From the NCBI GenBank assembly GCA_044866075.1, contig JBIOTQ010000109.1:1-51476 (forward strand): a stretch of 51,476 nucleotides of DNA, written 5' to 3'. This document shows, piece after piece, positions 39,748 to 48,975 of this stretch; position 1 is the first letter of the stretch; each line of letters starts with the position of its first letter. The stretch is from JBASRP01 sp044866075. Lineage in GTDB: Bacteria; Actinomycetota; AC-67. Made by a program: the position numbers and the translations under genes. The notes beneath the pieces are model-generated. The model did not search any database and was not told the DNA's origin. It saw only the letters and a list, made by a program, of their open reading frames with translations.

Positions 39748-40074
39748 CTAGGCCGACCGGCGCGATGAGAAGCGTCCGCGCAGCTTCGGCACGAGTAACA
39801 CGCCGCCCGCGAGCAGCCCGGCCCCACCCGCTGCAATGAGGATCAAGATCCATCGCCCGACCACTTCAGGCGTGCACTCGTCAGCGCTCCCCGGTGGCGC
39901 CGTCTGGTAATCGAGCTTGAAAGCGCGGCCGCAGGCGACGTCTTGCGACTCGACGAAGCCGACGTCCTTTTGAATGCCCTCCACGCTCTTGTAGCTCAGC
40001 GGCGTGAGTCCCAGAACAAACGCGGCGATCAAACCGCACGTCAGGATCAGCACCGCGAAGCGGCGGGTCGTCAT
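39748..40074 (-). CDS. Small two-helix membrane protein
   Basis: 108 aa. ATG 40074 follows GGAGG at 7 nt. Two hydrophobic segments (LILTCGLIAAFVLGLT and ILILIAAGGAGLLAGGVLL) flank an external loop with two Cys (about 48 and 67) that could form a disulfide. The C-terminal KLRGRFSSRRS is cytoplasmic and basic. No family recognised. It precedes the amidotransferase gene by 53 nt on the same strand. Confidence 0.65.
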   Translation of the reverse strand: MTTRRFAVLILTCGLIAAFVLGLTPLSYKSVEGIQKDVGFVESQDVACGRAFKLDYQTAPPGSADECTPEVVGRWILILIAAGGAGLLAGGVLLVPKLRGRFSSRRSA

Positions 40075-40179
40075 GATCGAACCTCCGGGCTCTCGATGGC
40101 CGACCTCTGATCTTGCCCCGCTCTGCGCCACGGAGGAATGACCGTTCGGGCACGGGCGCCTCGGTACGTGCTGGGCAGA

Positions 40180-40185
40180 TAGATT
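40180..40185 (+). promoter_or_regulatory. -10 box of leaderless DUF72 transcript
   Basis: TAGATT, 6 nt before GTG 40192; no ribosome binding site is visible. Confidence 0.5.
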
Positions 40186-40191
40186 TCTGGC

Positions 40192-40953
40192 GTGACCGGA
40201 CGGCTCTACCTCGGTACCAGCGGGTTCGCATACCCCGAGTGGAAGGGCGACTTCTACCCGCCCGACACCAAGGCCGACGCGATGCTCGCGTTCTATTCGC
40301 GACGGTTCTCGAGCGTCGAGATCAACTACACCTTCCAGAACACACCCTCCGAGAAGACGCTGGGGAAGTGGATCGCCGAGACGCCCGAGGATTTCGTCTT
40401 CTCGCTGAAGGCGCACCGTGCGATCACGCACATGTTCCGATTGTCGCCCGGAGCGGCCAAGCCGTTGGGGGAATTCCTCACGTCGTGCGGGCCTCTCGGT
40501 CGACGGCTCGGGGTGATCTTCTTCCAGCTCCCGCCGAACATGAAGGCCGACCTGCCGCGCCTCGAGGCGTTCCTAGCGTCGCTGCCCCCGGACCGCCGTT
40601 ACGCGTTCGAGTTCCGGCATGGAACCTGGAACGACGACGCGGTGTATGAGCTATTGCGAGCGCGAGGAGTCGCGTGGTGCATGGCCGAGACGGACGAGAT
40701 GCCCTGTCCGTTCGTGCGGAGCGCGGAGGACTTCGTGTACCTCCGACTCCGGAAAACCGTCTACGAGGACGAGGAGCTGGCGGCGTGGACGAAACAGATC
40801 GGCGAGACCCTTGCGGACGGAGTCGACGTCTATTGCTACTTCAAGCACAAGGACGAGAGCCGCGGCGTCCACTTCGCGCGAGCGCTGGGCGCGATGCTCG
40901 GCGCGGGATCTTCCGAGGAGCCCTCATCGCAGCAATCGTTGCCGGGCTTCTGA
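40192..40953 (+). CDS. DUF72 (YecE-like TIM-barrel) protein
   Basis: 253 aa. LYLGTSGFAYPEWKGDFYP, FSSVEINYTFQNTPSEKT, and FQLPPNM are conserved family blocks, and YAFEFRHGTWN follows. The barrel resembles xylose-isomerase-like folds; activity is not known. The C-terminal SSQQSLPGF is a tail. It is divergent from the small two-helix protein and overlaps the following exported protein. The GTG start has a -10 box 6 nt upstream. Confidence 0.87.
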   Translation: MTGRLYLGTSGFAYPEWKGDFYPPDTKADAMLAFYSRRFSSVEINYTFQNTPSEKTLGKWIAETPEDFVFSLKAHRAITHMFRLSPGAAKPLGEFLTSCGPLGRRLGVIFFQLPPNMKADLPRLEAFLASLPPDRRYAFEFRHGTWNDDAVYELLRARGVAWCMAETDEMPCPFVRSAEDFVYLRLRKTVYEDEELAAWTKQIGETLADGVDVYCYFKHKDESRGVHFARALGAMLGAGSSEEPSSQQSLPGF

Positions 40954-41447
40954 TCCTCTCGTCCGCGCCCGCGTTCGCGAAGGGCGAACTCGTGCAGATA
41001 GGGATCGCGGGAGGAGGTCTCCGGCACGAGATCCGCATCCCGGCGAGCAACACCGATCTTGCCGGGTTGCACGGCTCGGAGGCCCCGCCCGAGGAGCTCT
41101 CCGTTGCTCCGTACCTCGTCACCTTCTACGTCGATCTCGGGGGGAAGATCGTGGCAACGCCGCCGGCAAACTACTTCCCCGGGGCCCGGCCCCTGCTCCA
41201 CTATCCGCTGTCGGGCCCAGAACGCGACTGGCAGGCGGTGGATCGGTCGCTGGCACGAATATTCGACGAAACGATCGCGGCAGCCCGGGCCGGTCGATTC
41301 CGTGGCGCTCACGCGGCCGAGGCGACGGTCTATTCGTGGCCTCTGCTGGCGTCTTGGGCCGTTCCCTTGGCTTTCTCGGTTGCCTTCGTCGCGCGGCGCG
41401 GCGCGATCAGGAACGCGCGACGGCTTGCTCGCGCAGCACCCGCTTGA
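40926..41447 (+). CDS. Exported protein with non-standard start
   Basis: About 173 aa. The signal peptide AAIVAGLLILSSAPAFAKGE and the rest (LRHEIRIPASNTDLAGLHGS, a mixed beta domain, then a C-terminal helix before RRGAIRNARR) look real. No ATG, GTG or TTG lies in the right place: the nearest is TTG 40833, deep in DUF72. ATC 40926 has GAGGAG 5 nt upstream, so I use it as a placeholder. The protein overlaps DUF72 by 28 nt and, at its end, the antisense acyl-CoA ligase by 41 nt. No family recognised. Confidence 0.55.
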   Translation: MAAIVAGLLILSSAPAFAKGELVQIGIAGGGLRHEIRIPASNTDLAGLHGSEAPPEELSVAPYLVTFYVDLGGKIVATPPANYFPGARPLLHYPLSGPERDWQAVDRSLARIFDETIAAARAGRFRGAHAAEATVYSWPLLASWAVPLAFSVAFVARRGAIRNARRLARAAPA

Positions 41448-42921
41448 GAACCTTCCCCACCTGAGACTTCGGAAGATCCGGAACGAAGGTGATCCGCTTC
41501 GGCGTCTTGTACTTCGCCAGCTTCACGCGGCAGAGCGCAAGGAGCTCGTCCTCGGCGACCTCGGCTCCGAGCTTCCTCACGACGAACGCTTCGACCTCTT
41601 CGCCGTAGGTTGCGTCGGGGACGCCGATAACGGCGACCTCGGCGACGCCGGGATGCTCGCTGAGGAGTTCCTCGATGTCGTGGGGGTAGATATTGAAGCC
41701 GCCGCGGATGATCATGTCTTTGACGCGGTCGATCACGAAGAGGTAGCCGTCCTCGTCGAGGTAGCCCACGTCGCCGGTGTGCAGCCAGCCGCCGCGGAGC
41801 ACCTTCGCGGTTTCCTCGGGCATGCGATGGTAGCCGGCCATGATGTTCGGGCCGCGTGCGCAGATCTCGCCCGTCTCGCCCGGCGGTAGCGGGTGGTCTT
41901 CCTCGTTCATGATCGCGAGCTCGACGCCGGGGATCGCGAATCCGACCGAGCCCTCGTGACGAGGCACAGAGCGCCGGTCGGCCGTCAGGAACGGGGCGGC
42001 TTCGGTGAGTCCGTACCCGACCCGCACGTACGCGCCGGTCTTGGCTTCGAATTCGCGCACCAGATCCCCGGGGACGGGCGCGGCGCCGAATATCACCTGC
42101 TCGAGGGAGCTGAGGTCGTAGTCGGCCGTGGCCGGATGGTTGAGCAGAAACGCGGCCATCGTCGGCACGAGGCCGGTGCCGGCCACCTTGTACTCCTGCA
42201 CGAGCTTGCAGAACAGCTCCGGATCGAACCACCGCATGAGGACGGCGCGGCCGCCGGTTTTCATCCCGGCGACCCAGGCGACCATCCCAGCGGCGTGCGC
42301 CATCGGCATGCATCCGAGGCCGAGCTTCGTGCGGTCCATCTCGGAGATCTCGTGGAGGGCCTCCGCCTGGTGGAGCAGGTTTCTGTGCGTCAGCACGACG
42401 CCCTTCGGCCGCCCCGTGGTGCCCGAGGTGTACATGAACATCGCCGCGTCGGACGGCTCCCGGTCGACGAGCGGCGCGTCGGAGGACGCGCCGTCGAGGA
42501 GTTCCTCATAGGAGAGCGTTCCCTCCGGCGCTTCCCCGACGACGATCACCCGCGGGTGCACCTCGACCGTCGCAGCGGCCTCGAGCGCCTTCGGGGCGAA
42601 CTCCGGGCTGGTGATGATCGCCTGCGCGTCGGAGTCGCTCAGGATGTGCACGAGCTCTTCCGTCGCGAGCAGGAAGAGCACCGGCACGACGACGCCGCCG
42701 ATCCGCAGGATCGCGCCGTAGCACTGACCGACCTCCGGGCAGTTCGGCAACATCACCACGACGCGATCGTCGGCGCCGATCCCGAGTCCGGTGAGCGCGC
42801 TCGCGAACCGCCGGGCGCGATCGAACAACTCGATGTTCGTGTAGGAGCGACCCTCGTAGATCGTCGACTCGTATTCGCCGTAAGCGGCGACGTTGTCGTC
42901 GGCGAGAGACGCGAGGTTCAT
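41407..42921 (-). CDS. AMP-forming acyl-CoA ligase
   Basis: 504 aa. The ANL motifs are complete: MYTSGTTGRPKGVV, VGYGLTEAAP, GWLHTGDVGYLDEDGY, DRVKDMIIRGGFNIYP and LPKSQVGKVLKRVL with the catalytic lysine. Probably acts on a fatty or aromatic acid. ATG 42921 lies 15 nt after the Ku stop, so it may share the Ku transcript. Its 3' end overlaps the convergent exported protein by 41 nt. Compared with the gene at 686 it is shorter at the N terminus and has a more standard A5 motif. Confidence 0.87.
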   Translation of the reverse strand: MNLASLADDNVAAYGEYESTIYEGRSYTNIELFDRARRFASALTGLGIGADDRVVVMLPNCPEVGQCYGAILRIGGVVVPVLFLLATEELVHILSDSDAQAIITSPEFAPKALEAAATVEVHPRVIVVGEAPEGTLSYEELLDGASSDAPLVDREPSDAAMFMYTSGTTGRPKGVVLTHRNLLHQAEALHEISEMDRTKLGLGCMPMAHAAGMVAWVAGMKTGGRAVLMRWFDPELFCKLVQEYKVAGTGLVPTMAAFLLNHPATADYDLSSLEQVIFGAAPVPGDLVREFEAKTGAYVRVGYGLTEAAPFLTADRRSVPRHEGSVGFAIPGVELAIMNEEDHPLPPGETGEICARGPNIMAGYHRMPEETAKVLRGGWLHTGDVGYLDEDGYLFVIDRVKDMIIRGGFNIYPHDIEELLSEHPGVAEVAVIGVPDATYGEEVEAFVVRKLGAEVAEDELLALCRVKLAKYKTPKRITFVPDLPKSQVGKVLKRVLREQAVARS

Positions 42922-42936
42922 CGGATAAAGGCCGGC

Positions 42937-43791
42937 CTAGCCGGTGGCCGCCTTCTTCTTCTTGGCCGTCGATTTCGCGGCGGCCTTCTTCTTCGCCCCG
43001 CCGCCGGACGCGGCCTTCGGCTTCGGCGTCCCCGACGCTTCGACCGACGCCTTCAACGCCTCCATCAGGTCGACGACGGTCGCGGTGCCGGTTTCCTCGA
43101 CGACGGCGATCTCCTTACCCTGGATCTTCGCGTCGACGAGCTCCTCGAGCTTCTCGCGATACTCGTCGTGGAACTCGTCCGGGTCGAAATGGTCGGTCAT
43201 GTTCTCGATCAGCGAGCGCGCCATCTTCAACTCCTGCGGGCGCACGTCCTCGTCGATCTCGAGCTCCTCGAATTCGGCGGGACGGATCTCGTCGGGCCAG
43301 TACATCGTCTCGAGCACGAACACGTTGCCCCGGAGGCGCAGCGTGGCGAGGTGCTCCTTGTCTCGGAAGGAGACCTTCGCGAGGGCGACGTAGCCCTCCT
43401 CGCCGAGCGCCTTGCGTAGCAGCGCGTAGGCCTTCGCGCCGGTCTGTTCCGGCACAAGGTAGTAGGGGTTCTTCCAGTAGATGGCGTCGATCTCGTCCTC
43501 GGGGACGAACTTGAGGATGTCGATCGCGCGGCTGGAGCGGATCCCGCGGTCGAGCTCGTCGTCGTCGAGCACGACGTAGTGATCCTTCTCGTACTCGTAG
43601 CCCTTGACGATCTCGTCGTAGGGAACCTCTTCGCCGTCGATCGAGCAGACGCGCTTGTACTTGATCCGTCCTTGATCCTTCTCGTGGAGCTGGTTGAACT
43701 TGAGGCTCTTCTCGTCGGTCGCCGTGTACACGCGGATCGGAATCGTCACGAGACCGAACGAGATGGCGCCCTTCCAGATGGTCTTCGCCAT
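42937..43791 (-). CDS. ku: Ku, DNA end-binding protein for NHEJ
   Basis: 284 aa. The prokaryotic Ku core is clear: ISFGLVTIPIRVYTATDEKS, HEKDQGRIKYKRVCSIDGEEV and KGYEYEKDHYVVLDDDE. The C-terminal tail is very Lys/Ala-rich (KKKAAAKSTAKKKK), as in mycobacterial Ku, where it aids DNA binding and LigD recruitment. It homodimerises around broken ends. It and LigD (45789) lie within 2 kb on opposite strands, with an MFS carrier and a CNB protein between. ATG 43791 follows GGAGCG. Confidence 0.95.
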   Translation of the reverse strand: MAKTIWKGAISFGLVTIPIRVYTATDEKSLKFNQLHEKDQGRIKYKRVCSIDGEEVPYDEIVKGYEYEKDHYVVLDDDELDRGIRSSRAIDILKFVPEDEIDAIYWKNPYYLVPEQTGAKAYALLRKALGEEGYVALAKVSFRDKEHLATLRLRGNVFVLETMYWPDEIRPAEFEELEIDEDVRPQELKMARSLIENMTDHFDPDEFHDEYREKLEELVDAKIQGKEIAVVEETGTATVVDLMEALKASVEASGTPKPKAASGGGAKKKAAAKSTAKKKKAATG

Positions 43792-43876
43792 AACTGCACG
43801 CTCCGTTTCAGGTCAGAGTGGACGTTGATTCTCGCTCCGGCCGTGCAGAGCGAGCAACCAGGTGTCGTCCCATACG

Positions 43877-45001
43877 TTAGCCGAGCCGGGCGCGGCCCTC
43901 GCGGCCGAGCGTGAGCATGAACACGACGGCCGTTAGCAGGTACAGGACGCTCGCGGCGATGAGTCCCCCGCGGATGCCGATCGGCGCAACCGTGGGCAGC
44001 GCGGCGCCGATCACCCAGGCCAGCTGGAATAGGGTCTCGAAGCGCGCGAACGCGCGGCCGCGCGCGGCCTCGGGAGCTTCGCGTTGCACGAGCGCCTCGA
44101 AGCCCAGCCGCGTCGCGCTCGCGACGATGCCGACCGCACCGGCTAGGACGGCCGCGAGATCGAGCCCGAAGTTCGACTGAGCGATCAGTGACGCGCCGGC
44201 GCCGAGGAGAAGCGCCGAGGCGATTAGCCACTCCTCGTTCGTGCCGCGGCGTAGGCGTGGAACGACGACGGCGCCGACGAAGCTGCCGATCCCCGCGCAG
44301 CCGAGGACGAAGCCGAAGCCGGCGTCGCCGACGTTCGCGCGCTTCAGCCCGAACGCCAACAGGAACAGCAGGAAGCCGACGAGCGCTCGCGACGACGCGG
44401 CGGCGAGCGCCGCGCGACGGATCGGCTGCGAGGCAAAGGCCTCATGGGTCGAGGTCTCTTCCCCCGCCGCGCGTTCGGGCCTCGGGAGAGCGAGAGACAA
44501 CACGGCCCCGATCGCGAAGACGACCATCGAGAAACGCATGACGGCCCCGGCGCTGATCTGCAGGATGAGGAGCCCCGGAAGCGCCGCGGCGGCGCCGCTG
44601 ACGACCGCGATCTTCGCCAGCCGGGCATTGACGACGACGAGCGCGCGGCCTTCAGGCGCGAGGGACGGAACGATCGCCGCCCGCGCTACCCCGTAGGCCT
44701 TCGAAAGAACGAGGATCGCGAACGCGGCCGGGTAAATCGCCAAAGACCCGACGTGCGCCGCGACGAGAAGGCAGATCAGCGCGCGGCCGGCGCACGAGAG
44801 GAGGATCGTTAGCCGCCGCGCGCCGCGCCGGCGGTCGATGAACGGGCCGATCAGAGGTGAGAGGACGGCAAACGGCGCCATCGTGAGGAGCAGGTAAAGC
44901 GCGACTTTCGAGCGCGCCTGGCCGGCGGAGAGCGAAAAGAAAAGCGTGCCGGAGAGCGCGATGGCCACGAGCGCGTCGCCGGCGCTCGCGGCGGCGTGCA
45001 C
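43877..45001 (-). CDS. MFS-type transporter
   Basis: 374 aa with 10-12 hydrophobic helices. SPLIGPFIDRRRGARR is the MFS motif-A-like loop between TM2 and TM3. The N terminus is short: GTG 45001 starts just before TM1, and the preceding frame (SPRLAFERFAG) looks coding but has no start codon other than CTG. Substrate unknown; drug or metabolite efflux is likely. It lies between ku and the CNB gene on the same strand. Confidence 0.8.
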   Translation of the reverse strand: MHAAASAGDALVAIALSGTLFFSLSAGQARSKVALYLLLTMAPFAVLSPLIGPFIDRRRGARRLTILLSCAGRALICLLVAAHVGSLAIYPAAFAILVLSKAYGVARAAIVPSLAPEGRALVVVNARLAKIAVVSGAAAALPGLLILQISAGAVMRFSMVVFAIGAVLSLALPRPERAAGEETSTHEAFASQPIRRAALAAASSRALVGFLLFLLAFGLKRANVGDAGFGFVLGCAGIGSFVGAVVVPRLRRGTNEEWLIASALLLGAGASLIAQSNFGLDLAAVLAGAVGIVASATRLGFEALVQREAPEAARGRAFARFETLFQLAWVIGAALPTVAPIGIRGGLIAASVLYLLTAVVFMLTLGREGRARLG

Positions 45002-45129
45002 CCCGGCGAAACGCTCGAACGCGAGACGTGGGCTGCGTGGCAGGGATCGCTCCGGCCGCTCCGTTCTGCTCGTTCGAGCCGCCCCCTTTCAACGGGGGAC
45101 GATAGCAGCCGGGTACGACGACGTTTCAG

Positions 45130-45163
45130 CGGTCGGGGAACCGCCAGGGCGGTCCCCCGACCG
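45130..45163 (-). terminator. Strong hairpin after the CNB gene
   Basis: A 16-bp stem (GGTCGGGG-A-ACCGCC against GGCGGT-C-CCCCGACC with one mismatch) and a 2-nt loop. There is no U-tract, so if it ends transcription it is of the U-less type common in actinobacteria. It follows the CNB stop on the minus strand by 8 nt. Confidence 0.5.
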
Positions 45164-45171
45164 CAAAGCAG

Positions 45172-45615
45172 CTAGTGGGGCGCCGCTGCCTCGACGTTGC
45201 GGAGACGGCTCGACATCGTCCGCAGCATCCGCACGCCGACGCCGGGCGCGGTCGACCACAATGCGGAGAAGCCGCGCGGCTCGGCGACCAAAAGCGTCAC
45301 GTCCGTGTCCGCGGTGATCGTCGCTGCGCGGGGCGCGTTCTCCAGCAGGGACATCTCGCCGAAGAAGTCGCCGGACGTAAGCGTCGCGAGCGTCTCCCCG
45401 CGCACCGACGCGGTCGCCCTTCCCTCGACGAGCACGTAGAACTCCGAGCCCGGAACGCCCTCGCGAACGAGAACAGAGCCGGCCGGCTGCCAGACTTCGT
45501 CGAACAGAGCCGCGGTCCTGGCCAGCTCGTCGCGGGTGCTGCTCGAGAACAAAGGGATGCGGCCCAAGATCTCGATCTTGTCCACCGCTCCCCGGCGTCG
45601 ATCCCGGAAAGGCAT
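45172..45615 (-). CDS. Standalone CNB-domain protein, intact cassette
   Basis: 147 aa, one CNB domain. FGEMSLLENAPRAATI holds the Gly-Glu and the Arg needed for cyclic nucleotide binding, unlike the protein at 5508. ATG 45615 has GAGGGGAGG upstream. There is no HTH. It is divergent from ligD, with 173 nt between start codons, and may be a cAMP-responsive partner of an unknown protein. It is the third such protein in the window. Confidence 0.85.
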   Translation of the reverse strand: MPFRDRRRGAVDKIEILGRIPLFSSSTRDELARTAALFDEVWQPAGSVLVREGVPGSEFYVLVEGRATASVRGETLATLTSGDFFGEMSLLENAPRAATITADTDVTLLVAEPRGFSALWSTAPGVGVRMLRTMSSRLRNVEAAAPH

Positions 45616-45776
45616 CGTTCCTCCCCTCGGTCGGGCGCCCTCCTGGGCGCGCCACGCGCAGACGCAGCTGGGACGATGGTGCTTGCTGGCGGACGGCCGC
45701 TCAATGCGAAAGCTCACTCCGCCCGTGTGAAGCGGCTCACACCGAACCCCGAGGACCGCGGCGATTCCCGTCTCGG

Positions 45777-45782
45777 TAGGCT
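45777..45782 (+). promoter_or_regulatory. -10 box of leaderless ligD transcript
   Basis: TAGGCT, 6 nt before GTG 45789; no ribosome binding site between. Confidence 0.5.
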
Positions 45783-45788
45783 CTAGGC

Positions 45789-48248
45789 GTGCCCACCCGG
45801 CGGCCGAAGCTCTCGTTCCCGCGCGCGCTCGAAACCACGAAGCGCGGCCAGCACTGGTACGCCGAGCTCGACGGCCACGAGGTGCGGCTGTCGAACCTCG
45901 ACAAGCCGTACTGGCCGGACGACGGCTACACGAAGGGGGACCTGCTGACGGCGTACTACAACCTCGCACCCCATCTTCTCCCCCACCTCCGCGAGCGGCC
46001 GCTCACGCTACTGCGCATGCCGGACGGGATCGACGGTCCGGAGTTCTACGAGAAGCAGGCGCCGTCGCACACGCCCGAGTGGATGCCGCGGGCCCACGTT
46101 GTCGGCTTGTCGAGCAAGCGCGCGATCGACTTCCTGATGGCCAACGACACGGCGTCTTTGTTGTTCGTGACGAACCTCGGGTGCATCGAGATGCATCCGT
46201 TGCACTCGCGGGCCGACCCGATCGAGCGGCCCGACTACGCGTTCTTCGATCTGGATCCGTTCCCGCCGATCACCTTCGAGAGCGTCCGGCGAACGGCGTC
46301 GCTCGTGAAGGTGGCGCTGGAAAGACTGGGGTTGAAGGGCTACCCGAAGACATCGGGAGCAACGGGCATGCAGGTGTACGTGCCGCTCGACGGGTCGCAT
46401 TCGTACGCCGAGGCGCGCGCGTTCGTGGAGAAGGTCTGCCGGCTGATCCACAAGACGTGGCCCGAGGGCACCACTATGGAGTGGGAGATCGCCAAGCGTT
46501 CGGGGAAGGTTTTCCTGGACTACGCGATGGTCTCCGAGGGCCGGAACATCGGGTCGGTGTATTCGGTTCGCGCGAAGCCCGGCGCGCCGGTGTCGACGCC
46601 GCTGCGGTGGGAGGAGCTCGACGACGACGTCGAGCCGGGCGACTTCACGATCCGCACGATATGGAGCCGCCTCGACGCGGTGGGCGATCTTTTCAAGCCC
46701 GTGCTGGACGGCGGATCGAAGAAGGGCCAGAACCTCAACGCTGCGATGGACGCGCTCGGAATCGACCGCTCGAAGCTCGAAGCGGTCCCCAACCGCGGAC
46801 CGGCGCCGGACCAGCCCCTCAAGGAGTACAAGCGGAAGCGCCGTTTCGAGGTCACCTCCGAGCCGGCGGGCGCACTGGGAGAGTCGGCGGCCGACCGCCC
46901 TTCCTACATGATCCACAAGCACCACGCGCGCCGATTGCACTACGACCTTCGCCTCTCGCGCGGCGGCGTCCTGGTCTCGTTCGCGATCCCGAAGGGATTG
47001 CCGGAGGAGCCGGGCGTGCGGCATCTCGCGGTCCACGTCGAAGACCATCCGCTCGAGTACGCGTCGTTCACGGGGACGATCCCGAAAGGCGAGTACGGCG
47101 CCGGCGAGGTGCGGATCTTCGACGAGGGCACCTACGAGCCGCTCGAGTGGACCGACAAGAAGATCACGATCCGGCTACACGGCGAGCGGCTGCAGGGCGA
47201 ATACCACATCGTCAACACCGATCCCCAAGAGGGCAAGAACTGGCTGATCTTCCGCTCGACGCGCGCCGGCGCGCTGCCGTCGAAGCCGATGCCGCCCGTT
47301 CTGCAGCCGACCCTGGCCACGCCGGGCGGGAAGCCGTTCGACGACGCGAAGTGGATCTTCGAGGTGAAGTGGGACGGCGTCCGCACGTTCGCCTATCTCG
47401 GGAACGGGAAGACGCGGCTCGTGTCGCGCCGCGGTCGCGAGGTCAACGACCAGTACCCGGAGCTGCTCGAGATGCACGAGCTTCTGTCCGGTGACAACGC
47501 ATTGATCGACGGCGAGATCGTCGTCCTCGAGCGCGACGGCCGCCCTTCGTTCGAACGTCTGCAGCAGCGCTTCACCGTCTCGAAGCCCTCGCAGGCCGTG
47601 CTGAAGGCGAACCCGGTGCTGTTCATCGCCTTCGACATCCTGTGGCTCGACGGCGAGTCGCTCGTCGACCGGCCGCTCGAGGAACGCCTCGAGACGTTGC
47701 ACCGCATGCTCGTGCCGGGGCCGCGCGTGCAGAACTCGGTCACCATCGAGCGCGAAGGCAAGAAGCTCTTCGCCGAGGTGAAGAAGCGCGGGCTCGAGGG
47801 CGTGATCGCGAAACGCAAAGGCTCGACCTACAAGCCGGGCCGGCGCACGAAGGACTGGATCAAGATCAAGGCGGTCAACCGGCAGGACTGCGTGATCGTC
47901 GGCTGGTCGCCGGGCGAGGGCCGCCGCGGCGGCAACGTCGGCGCGCTGCTCGCAGGCGTCTACAAGGACGGGAAGCTCCTCTACGCGGGCCACATCGGAA
48001 CCGGCTTCACCGAGAAGACGCTGAAGATGCTGACGGAGAAGCTCGCGCCCCTCGAGACCGACAAACCCCCGGTTCCCGTTCCGCCGAAGGAGGAAGTGGA
48101 CGTGAGCCATGTCCACTGGGTGCAGCCCGAACTTGTCGCCGAGGTCGAGTACCTCGCGTTCACGTCGCAGTTCCGGATGCGGGCCGCGGTCTTCAAAGGC
48201 CTGCGCGAGGACAAGGCGCCCGAGGACTGCGTCTACGAAGGACCGTAG
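45789..48248 (+). CDS. ligD: LigD, multifunctional NHEJ ligase (polymerase-phosphoesterase-ligase)
   Basis: 819 aa. The polymerase domain (about 15-300) has DLDPFP (154-159), the phosphoesterase domain (about 365-500) has MIHKHHARRLHYDLRL with His378/His379 and His384, and the ligase domain (about 515-810) carries KWDG with the adenylated Lys527. The order POL-PE-LIG is the mycobacterial one, not the PE-LIG-POL order of Pseudomonas. It fills, trims and seals breaks held by Ku. GTG 45789 has TAGGCT 6 nt upstream. The DedA-like gene follows after 2 nt. Confidence 0.95.
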   Translation: MPTRRPKLSFPRALETTKRGQHWYAELDGHEVRLSNLDKPYWPDDGYTKGDLLTAYYNLAPHLLPHLRERPLTLLRMPDGIDGPEFYEKQAPSHTPEWMPRAHVVGLSSKRAIDFLMANDTASLLFVTNLGCIEMHPLHSRADPIERPDYAFFDLDPFPPITFESVRRTASLVKVALERLGLKGYPKTSGATGMQVYVPLDGSHSYAEARAFVEKVCRLIHKTWPEGTTMEWEIAKRSGKVFLDYAMVSEGRNIGSVYSVRAKPGAPVSTPLRWEELDDDVEPGDFTIRTIWSRLDAVGDLFKPVLDGGSKKGQNLNAAMDALGIDRSKLEAVPNRGPAPDQPLKEYKRKRRFEVTSEPAGALGESAADRPSYMIHKHHARRLHYDLRLSRGGVLVSFAIPKGLPEEPGVRHLAVHVEDHPLEYASFTGTIPKGEYGAGEVRIFDEGTYEPLEWTDKKITIRLHGERLQGEYHIVNTDPQEGKNWLIFRSTRAGALPSKPMPPVLQPTLATPGGKPFDDAKWIFEVKWDGVRTFAYLGNGKTRLVSRRGREVNDQYPELLEMHELLSGDNALIDGEIVVLERDGRPSFERLQQRFTVSKPSQAVLKANPVLFIAFDILWLDGESLVDRPLEERLETLHRMLVPGPRVQNSVTIEREGKKLFAEVKKRGLEGVIAKRKGSTYKPGRRTKDWIKIKAVNRQDCVIVGWSPGEGRRGGNVGALLAGVYKDGKLLYAGHIGTGFTEKTLKMLTEKLAPLETDKPPVPVPPKEEVDVSHVHWVQPELVAEVEYLAFTSQFRMRAAVFKGLREDKAPEDCVYEGP

Positions 48249-48250
48249 CG

Positions 48251-48943
48251 ATGCGACCCACCATCGTTCTTGCCAAAGCGGCTTCGGCCGGAGGTATCGG
48301 ATCGGGCGCCGCCCTGGGGCTTCTCGTCCTGACGGAGGCCGGGCTACCCATCCCCGTCCCGGGCGATCTGCTGATGATCTTCCTCGGAGAGCGAGCGTCC
48401 GCGGGCGCGCTTCCCTTGTGGGGGGCCGTCCTTGCGGCCGAAGCAGTCGCTTTCGTCGGCCTCGCCCTCCTGTTCATCCTCGTCCGCGGGCCTGCCGCGG
48501 TGACGCTACGACGCGTGGGACCTCGAGCGGGGTTGACGCCGGAGCGGCTCGCCCGGGTCCACGGTGCCGTCGAGCGGCGGGGGCCACGGGTGATCGCCGT
48601 CGGCAGAGCCACTCCGGGATTAAGAACCCTGACCGTTGTCGCCGGCGCGAGCTGTGGACTTTCTGCCCGGCGCGTTCTCGCCGCGCTCCTCATCGGGAGC
48701 ACCGTGTTCGTCCAGGGGCATGTGCTGCTCGGCTTCGCCCTGGGGGCCGCAGCCCGGGACGTCTTCGACCGCGCTCGCGTCCCCGTCATCATCGTCATCG
48801 CGGCCGCTGTTCTCGCCGGGCTGGGTCTGTGGATCGTCCGGCGTGGGCGCCGAGGTGGCACTCAGTCCTGGAGCGAAGCGTCCTGCCCGGCCTGTCTGGT
48901 GGTCGGCATCTTCGGACACGACCCCGCGGAGCGGCGTGCCTGA
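48251..48943 (+). CDS. DedA/SNARE-associated membrane protein
   Basis: 230 aa. TEAGLPIPVPGDLLMIFLG and GRATPGLRTLTVVAGASCG are the family's two conserved blocks (E-x-LPIPG and GR-x-x-PG-x-R). These are thought to be lipid flippases. Six hydrophobic segments, then an Arg-rich tail and an unusual 30-residue extension with SCPACL. It starts 2 nt after the ligD stop, so it is co-transcribed with it. Confidence 0.83.
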   Translation: MRPTIVLAKAASAGGIGSGAALGLLVLTEAGLPIPVPGDLLMIFLGERASAGALPLWGAVLAAEAVAFVGLALLFILVRGPAAVTLRRVGPRAGLTPERLARVHGAVERRGPRVIAVGRATPGLRTLTVVAGASCGLSARRVLAALLIGSTVFVQGHVLLGFALGAAARDVFDRARVPVIIVIAAAVLAGLGLWIVRRGRRGGTQSWSEASCPACLVVGIFGHDPAERRA

Positions 48944-48975
48944 TTTGAATCGATGACCGGCGACCGTTGGGCGTG

